This document shows positions 32,782-36,169 of a stretch of DNA of 36,169 bases, piece after piece. This stretch comes from Candidatus Thorarchaeota archaeon. Its GTDB lineage: Archaea; Asgardarchaeota; Thorarchaeia; Thorarchaeales; Thorarchaeaceae. The position numbers and the translations under genes were made by a program. The DNA lies in NCBI GenBank assembly GCA_030612005.1, contig JAUWOU010000017.1:1-36169 (forward strand), written 5' to 3'. Positions within the stretch are counted from its first letter, which is position 1. Every line of letters starts with the position of its first letter. The notes under the pieces are model-generated. The model was not told the origin of the DNA. It did no database searches and saw only the letters and a list, made by a program, of their open reading frames with translations.

Positions 32782-33075
32782 TCATACTCTCTATCTGAAA
32801 TTAGTCAGATTTTCATTTACATGCTAGTCCATATAATTTCTCTTTCTAATCGCTCTTTCCTGCAAAATGCGTCTTTTTTGATGTGCGAAGTCAAACATGG
32901 ACCTCACTTGGGTTCAGAATATGTGGTCATAGGGCTATTTTGGTAATTTGAATATGCTAATCCCCTGAGAATTTGATTTCCAATACTGGTGTTTGAGTTC
33001 TAACTTTCTGGTAAAGTATCTATACATTTGTTGTATAGAATATACCATGACAGAACTAGAAACGGTCCTGATGTA
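32782..33075. other. Intergenic region with 7-bp inverted repeat before the acidic gene
   Basis: No gene is seen. The sequence is AT-rich. TCTATAC (33019-33025) and GTATAGA (33033-33039) are perfect inverted arms with a seven-base spacer, located about 40-55 bases before ATG 33076 and overlapping TATA-like sequence. They could be an operator or simply the promoter. Confidence 0.4.
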
Positions 33076-33708
33076 ATGAGAGAAGATGAATCACTGGATG
33101 AGGACCCATTAGCCTTCAACCCCACATCAACCCATTTCGATGAGAAGGATAAAGTGTTACTCAGAGAGATGCAGGGAGGTGCCATCGATATTGATCTTGA
33201 TTGGTATCCAGAACAATATGAGGGTCCGGAACTTGAAGACAGGGAAGTCACAATACTAGACCGAGAAACCTTAGAGTGCCAAGCAATGGCATGTGAATGT
33301 ATGAGTGAAATTGAAAAAATGGACGATGTATCGGGTTATGAGAAGATGTCATGGAATCAAGAGATGGCATACCAGACAGTCATGCTTGTTCCTACAGAGA
33401 TTCATATGGTTCAGGGTCCAACAGGAAACTATCCGCGGTTCTGGGGTTACATCTGTCAGTATTATCCCGAAGCTGAATGTTGGGGGGTCAAGAAGGCAAC
33501 AATATCACTACCCTCTAGTCTGTCCAAACGAATTACGACATTCAATGAGAATATGCTAAACAAGAGAGCTGACCCTCTTGAAGACCTGAAGGTCCATATG
33601 ATCTTCTCGACATATCATGGTCTGGAAGAGTTCGAGGTCAATGAAGAAAAGAGGAAAGCACACAAGTTCTGGAACACTATGCTCATTGAGGGACATCGGT
33701 CCCCTTAA
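33076..33708 (+). CDS. Acidic protein of unknown function
   Basis: I do not recognise this 210-residue protein. It is acidic throughout (starts MREDESLDEDP) and has no signal peptide or membrane segment. Several alternating hydrophobic stretches, such as YPRFWGYICQYYPEAE, KKATISLPSS and LKVHMIFSTYHGLEEFEV, suggest a beta-rich fold. Cysteines cluster in LECQAMACECM. A TTG 16 codons upstream (33028) is in frame, but it would place the start inside an inverted repeat, so the ATG is preferred. Its last 26 bases overlap the end of the convergent large gene. Confidence 0.65.
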   Translation: MREDESLDEDPLAFNPTSTHFDEKDKVLLREMQGGAIDIDLDWYPEQYEGPELEDREVTILDRETLECQAMACECMSEIEKMDDVSGYEKMSWNQEMAYQTVMLVPTEIHMVQGPTGNYPRFWGYICQYYPEAECWGVKKATISLPSSLSKRITTFNENMLNKRADPLEDLKVHMIFSTYHGLEEFEVNEEKRKAHKFWNTMLIEGHRSP

Positions 33709-36169
33709 TGAAGGTAAATGTTTGTTTTTCACCCTCTCGTCGTTTCTTCATGAGCTTGATTATCGCTGTGTGACCGGGTGCAAAGTTCTGCAGTGGAATT
33801 CCACGATATTCCCTCGATAACTCTCTCATAACTTCACTCTCGTTGAAGACGAGTCGGTCATCATCATCCGAACCGTGATCAAACACAATAGCTATTCGTC
33901 TGTCACTTATCGACTGAGCCAACCTTTGCATACCTTCCAATACCTCTATGTCCGTGAGATAATGTTCAGTGTCTACTAGATTAAGAAACTGTTTTTCTGA
34001 GAGTCGATCCACTCCCCAGCATGAATCATGGTCACGACCCGTTTTTGCAACAAGGGGACATTGAGTCGGATAATGCAGAATGGTGATCTGTATTACTCTG
34101 TGCTTAAAGGCAGTGTCCATGATGCCTGGTGAGAGGACCATTCTCTCACTCTTTGTTAGGGATATGAGTAGGGGTTCTAGAAACTTGAAGTCCTCTCCAA
34201 AATCTATGTCTGGACTTGGATGTGAGAAGTCATGGAACAGGTCCCATGTCACAAGCAGGTCGTCGCTGAGTCGCAATGGTCTACATTCTGTCATTGGCCA
34301 GCGTAAAAGACCTATGATATCAGCTGTATTCCTCATTTTCAATGAATGCACAGTCTTTCCACTCTGAGAGTCCAAGAACCAGATAATGCACTCCTTTCCA
34401 CTCATTTCCAATTTTAGTTTCACATACTTCACATGACAGAATTGTCTGGAGAATCTATCAATGGCTTCCTGAATTATTTCCTTCATCTTATCCAGAAACT
34501 CCACAGCTGGAATGGACACGCTTGATACATCATGACCAGACTTTAGACCAAAGGCTCTGAGACTGGTCTTGCTAGACGATGAGCGTAAGACGTGGTCATG
34601 GAGTCCTGCGGAGGTCCACTCCACGTCTCCCTCCAATCTACTCCACGCAAACCATTGTGACTCCTCAGGTCTTTCACTCTTGCTGTACTCAGGGTTGCGT
34701 CTGAACAAGAACTCGGTGACTTTACCTTCAAACCTATCCAGCTTTCGCCCCATCTTACTGATGATGTCTAATCGACTTGTAGACCACTCTAGACTCGCTT
34801 GAGCTTCTTCTTTGATTTTGAATAGTCCAATTTTGAGAGGTGAACTGACATTGGGATCGACAACAGCCCGCCATTCATATCCCGAATCGTCACTTGATAG
34901 TATCAGTCCAAACCGAATGTCTGAGAGGTCACTCAGCTCCTCTTGTACTTGAGAAGAGGATGATTCAACCAATGTCTTTGGTTTTGTCCTTATCCGCCTC
35001 AACCTACGGTATAATCTCTGTGAGTTGATGATATTCAGAGTCACTGGTAGAAATGACTTACCACCTCTTGTATGTTCGGGACGAAACCGGACACGTTCCA
35101 GGAGAGTGGGTTCTTTTCCAATATCACCCTGGAGTATTCTGGATTCAAGGGATATGTGTTCCCTCTCAATCATATATCTAGAGGTCTCTTGTTCATACCT
35201 CTGTCTTACTGTACCATATCCATGACCTGCATCTAGTTTCTGGTTTGGCCAGAGTCTTACAATCCAAGGGATCAGTGAGAGGGCAAGGATCTCTATCCTC
35301 GCCCTTACAGATGCATCGGGTACTGTCTGGTCAATTTCAATATCAGAGGTCACCTCACCGAAACCCTCTGCCCTGAACCTCTTCGACCAGTCAGTTAACG
35401 TAGGAACCAGGACTGATTCCATTGAGAATCCTACTCGGTCCTGCGTGATAATCACTCTGATGTCGTCATGGTAAGGGGTCTTAGCAAGCGTAGGCAATAG
35501 CCAATTGTCTGGATCGGCATCGTACCCTGAAACCACAGGGATATTCCACACAATCTCGTTCACCTCTCCGCACAGTACGGATGACTCGTAGAATGGTAGG
35601 AGGGCGCGGCTGGAGTATGCTGGTGAATAGGTTTCATCAGGGACGGGAGAATCAAACCAGAGAACTGTCACAGACCTGTGATTGGGAAGCCTTGAAACAA
35701 TACCTGAGAGGAGAAGGTCCAACCTCCATCGATACGACTCGGGCGTCGAGTTTCTGATGGTCTCCATTCCACTCACTACTATCAGGCAGTCATCTTGCGG
35801 GAGTTGGTCGAGTCGAGTCTGAATTGAGGAGATGGACTTGCCTTCGAACAGGAAACTGTCAACATCACTGAACAGACCCATGACAGGTATTGATTCGAAG
35901 AGTTGTCGTATGTCCTTCTTGTGACTTCTCCGAACATCTTTCTCCCTATTGGAATGAGGTCTCAGATACAGACGAGCCTCGGCAAGCTGCGGGTCAACAA
36001 ATTGGTCAGCAAGGTCTATCCAGACCATATTGGTCTTCTTGTCTTTTCCAGCAATCTCTTTCATCAGATGTAAACCGTGGTGGAACTTTGATATCCACCC
36101 TGCAGACGCTCCAGATGATGTGGGAGACTGACCATCCAGGTACAGGATAAATCGACGTTCGTTCGAGGC
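33683..36169 (-). CDS. Very large unknown protein, partial at right edge, possible RecA-fold N-terminal domain
   Basis: At least 828 residues; the frame stays open to the right edge, so the start lies outside and the internal Met at 36064 is not the start. The first visible residues follow a RecA/P-loop pattern: strand RFILYLDG, loop GQSPTSSGASAG where Walker A would be, a helix, then strand TNMVWIDLADQF. Later come DDCLIVVSGME (Walker B-like position) and SVTVLWFDS. The GK(S/T) of Walker A is absent. The rest is unrecognised, basic to mixed, with no membrane segment. The base composition is more GC-rich than the genes to its left. It overlaps its convergent neighbour. Confidence 0.75.
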   Translation of the reverse strand, partial: ASNERRFILYLDGQSPTSSGASAGWISKFHHGLHLMKEIAGKDKKTNMVWIDLADQFVDPQLAEARLYLRPHSNREKDVRRSHKKDIRQLFESIPVMGLFSDVDSFLFEGKSISSIQTRLDQLPQDDCLIVVSGMETIRNSTPESYRWRLDLLLSGIVSRLPNHRSVTVLWFDSPVPDETYSPAYSSRALLPFYESSVLCGEVNEIVWNIPVVSGYDADPDNWLLPTLAKTPYHDDIRVIITQDRVGFSMESVLVPTLTDWSKRFRAEGFGEVTSDIEIDQTVPDASVRARIEILALSLIPWIVRLWPNQKLDAGHGYGTVRQRYEQETSRYMIEREHISLESRILQGDIGKEPTLLERVRFRPEHTRGGKSFLPVTLNIINSQRLYRRLRRIRTKPKTLVESSSSQVQEELSDLSDIRFGLILSSDDSGYEWRAVVDPNVSSPLKIGLFKIKEEAQASLEWSTSRLDIISKMGRKLDRFEGKVTEFLFRRNPEYSKSERPEESQWFAWSRLEGDVEWTSAGLHDHVLRSSSSKTSLRAFGLKSGHDVSSVSIPAVEFLDKMKEIIQEAIDRFSRQFCHVKYVKLKLEMSGKECIIWFLDSQSGKTVHSLKMRNTADIIGLLRWPMTECRPLRLSDDLLVTWDLFHDFSHPSPDIDFGEDFKFLEPLLISLTKSERMVLSPGIMDTAFKHRVIQITILHYPTQCPLVAKTGRDHDSCWGVDRLSEKQFLNLVDTEHYLTDIEVLEGMQRLAQSISDRRIAIVFDHGSDDDDRLVFNESEVMRELSREYRGIPLQNFAPGHTAIIKLMKKRREGEKQTFTFIKGTDVPQ

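Overview
The window reads as archaeal chromosome. It carries an archaeal TATA-binding protein gene, TATA-type promoters with some apparently leaderless starts, many GTG/TTG starts, and an AT-rich base composition. The gene mix is a bacterial-like and archaeal catabolic set plus a NYN ribonuclease with OST-HTH/LOTUS-like domains, a class III-type sirtuin and many winged-helix proteins. This would fit an Asgard archaeon, possibly Thorarchaeota-like. That lineage is an inference from gene style only; there is no rRNA or tRNA here to confirm it.

Layout. (1) 1-7600: a crotonase and an HTH regulator on the minus strand, a Sir2 deacylase, a TPR protein, an SDR/lactate-permease operon, and a pterin carbinolamine dehydratase divergent from a TatD-linked-type radical SAM protein. 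(2) 7600-12300: a metallo-beta-lactamase hydrolase and a large FadH/old-yellow-enzyme-type Fe-S flavoprotein in one operon, facing a secreted beta-helix surface protein. (3) 12400-15550: a site-2 protease (M50), an unknown polytopic membrane protein with a Lys-rich tail, and TBP. (4) 15600-19730: a metalloid-type locus. A Cys-rich PadR regulator is divergent from a previously easy-to-miss 44-residue Cys peptide and an ArsM-like methyltransferase, with matching operator boxes between them. It is followed by a single-chain tandem aspartic protease, a DUF4438 protein and an alpha/beta hydrolase. (5) 19900-28800: hemerythrin, a solitary intact TnpB, a zinc-ribbon/coiled-coil protein, an AbgB-like M20 amidohydrolase, a PAS histidine kinase, the NYN protein and a Cys-rich dicluster ferredoxin. 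(6) 28800-36169: an accessory-looking region. It has a degenerate GC-richer patch, two divergent winged-helix regulators separated by palindromes, a remnant of a second copy of the ferredoxin tail, an orphan beta-class DNA methyltransferase, a protein that looks like an MCM helicase without its ATPase motifs, an acidic unknown protein, and a very large unknown protein that runs off the right edge and may be a RecA-fold protein with an eroded Walker A loop.

How parts work together. The crotonase, the FadH-like reductase and the class III-type sirtuin suggest acyl-CoA chemistry with removal of acyl-lysine damage. The best candidate for an undescribed small system is the PadR / 44-aa Cys peptide / ArsM-like unit at 15614-17029. 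The second candidate is the methyltransferase plus MCM-like pair at 30341-32781. No CRISPR array, rRNA or tRNA was found.
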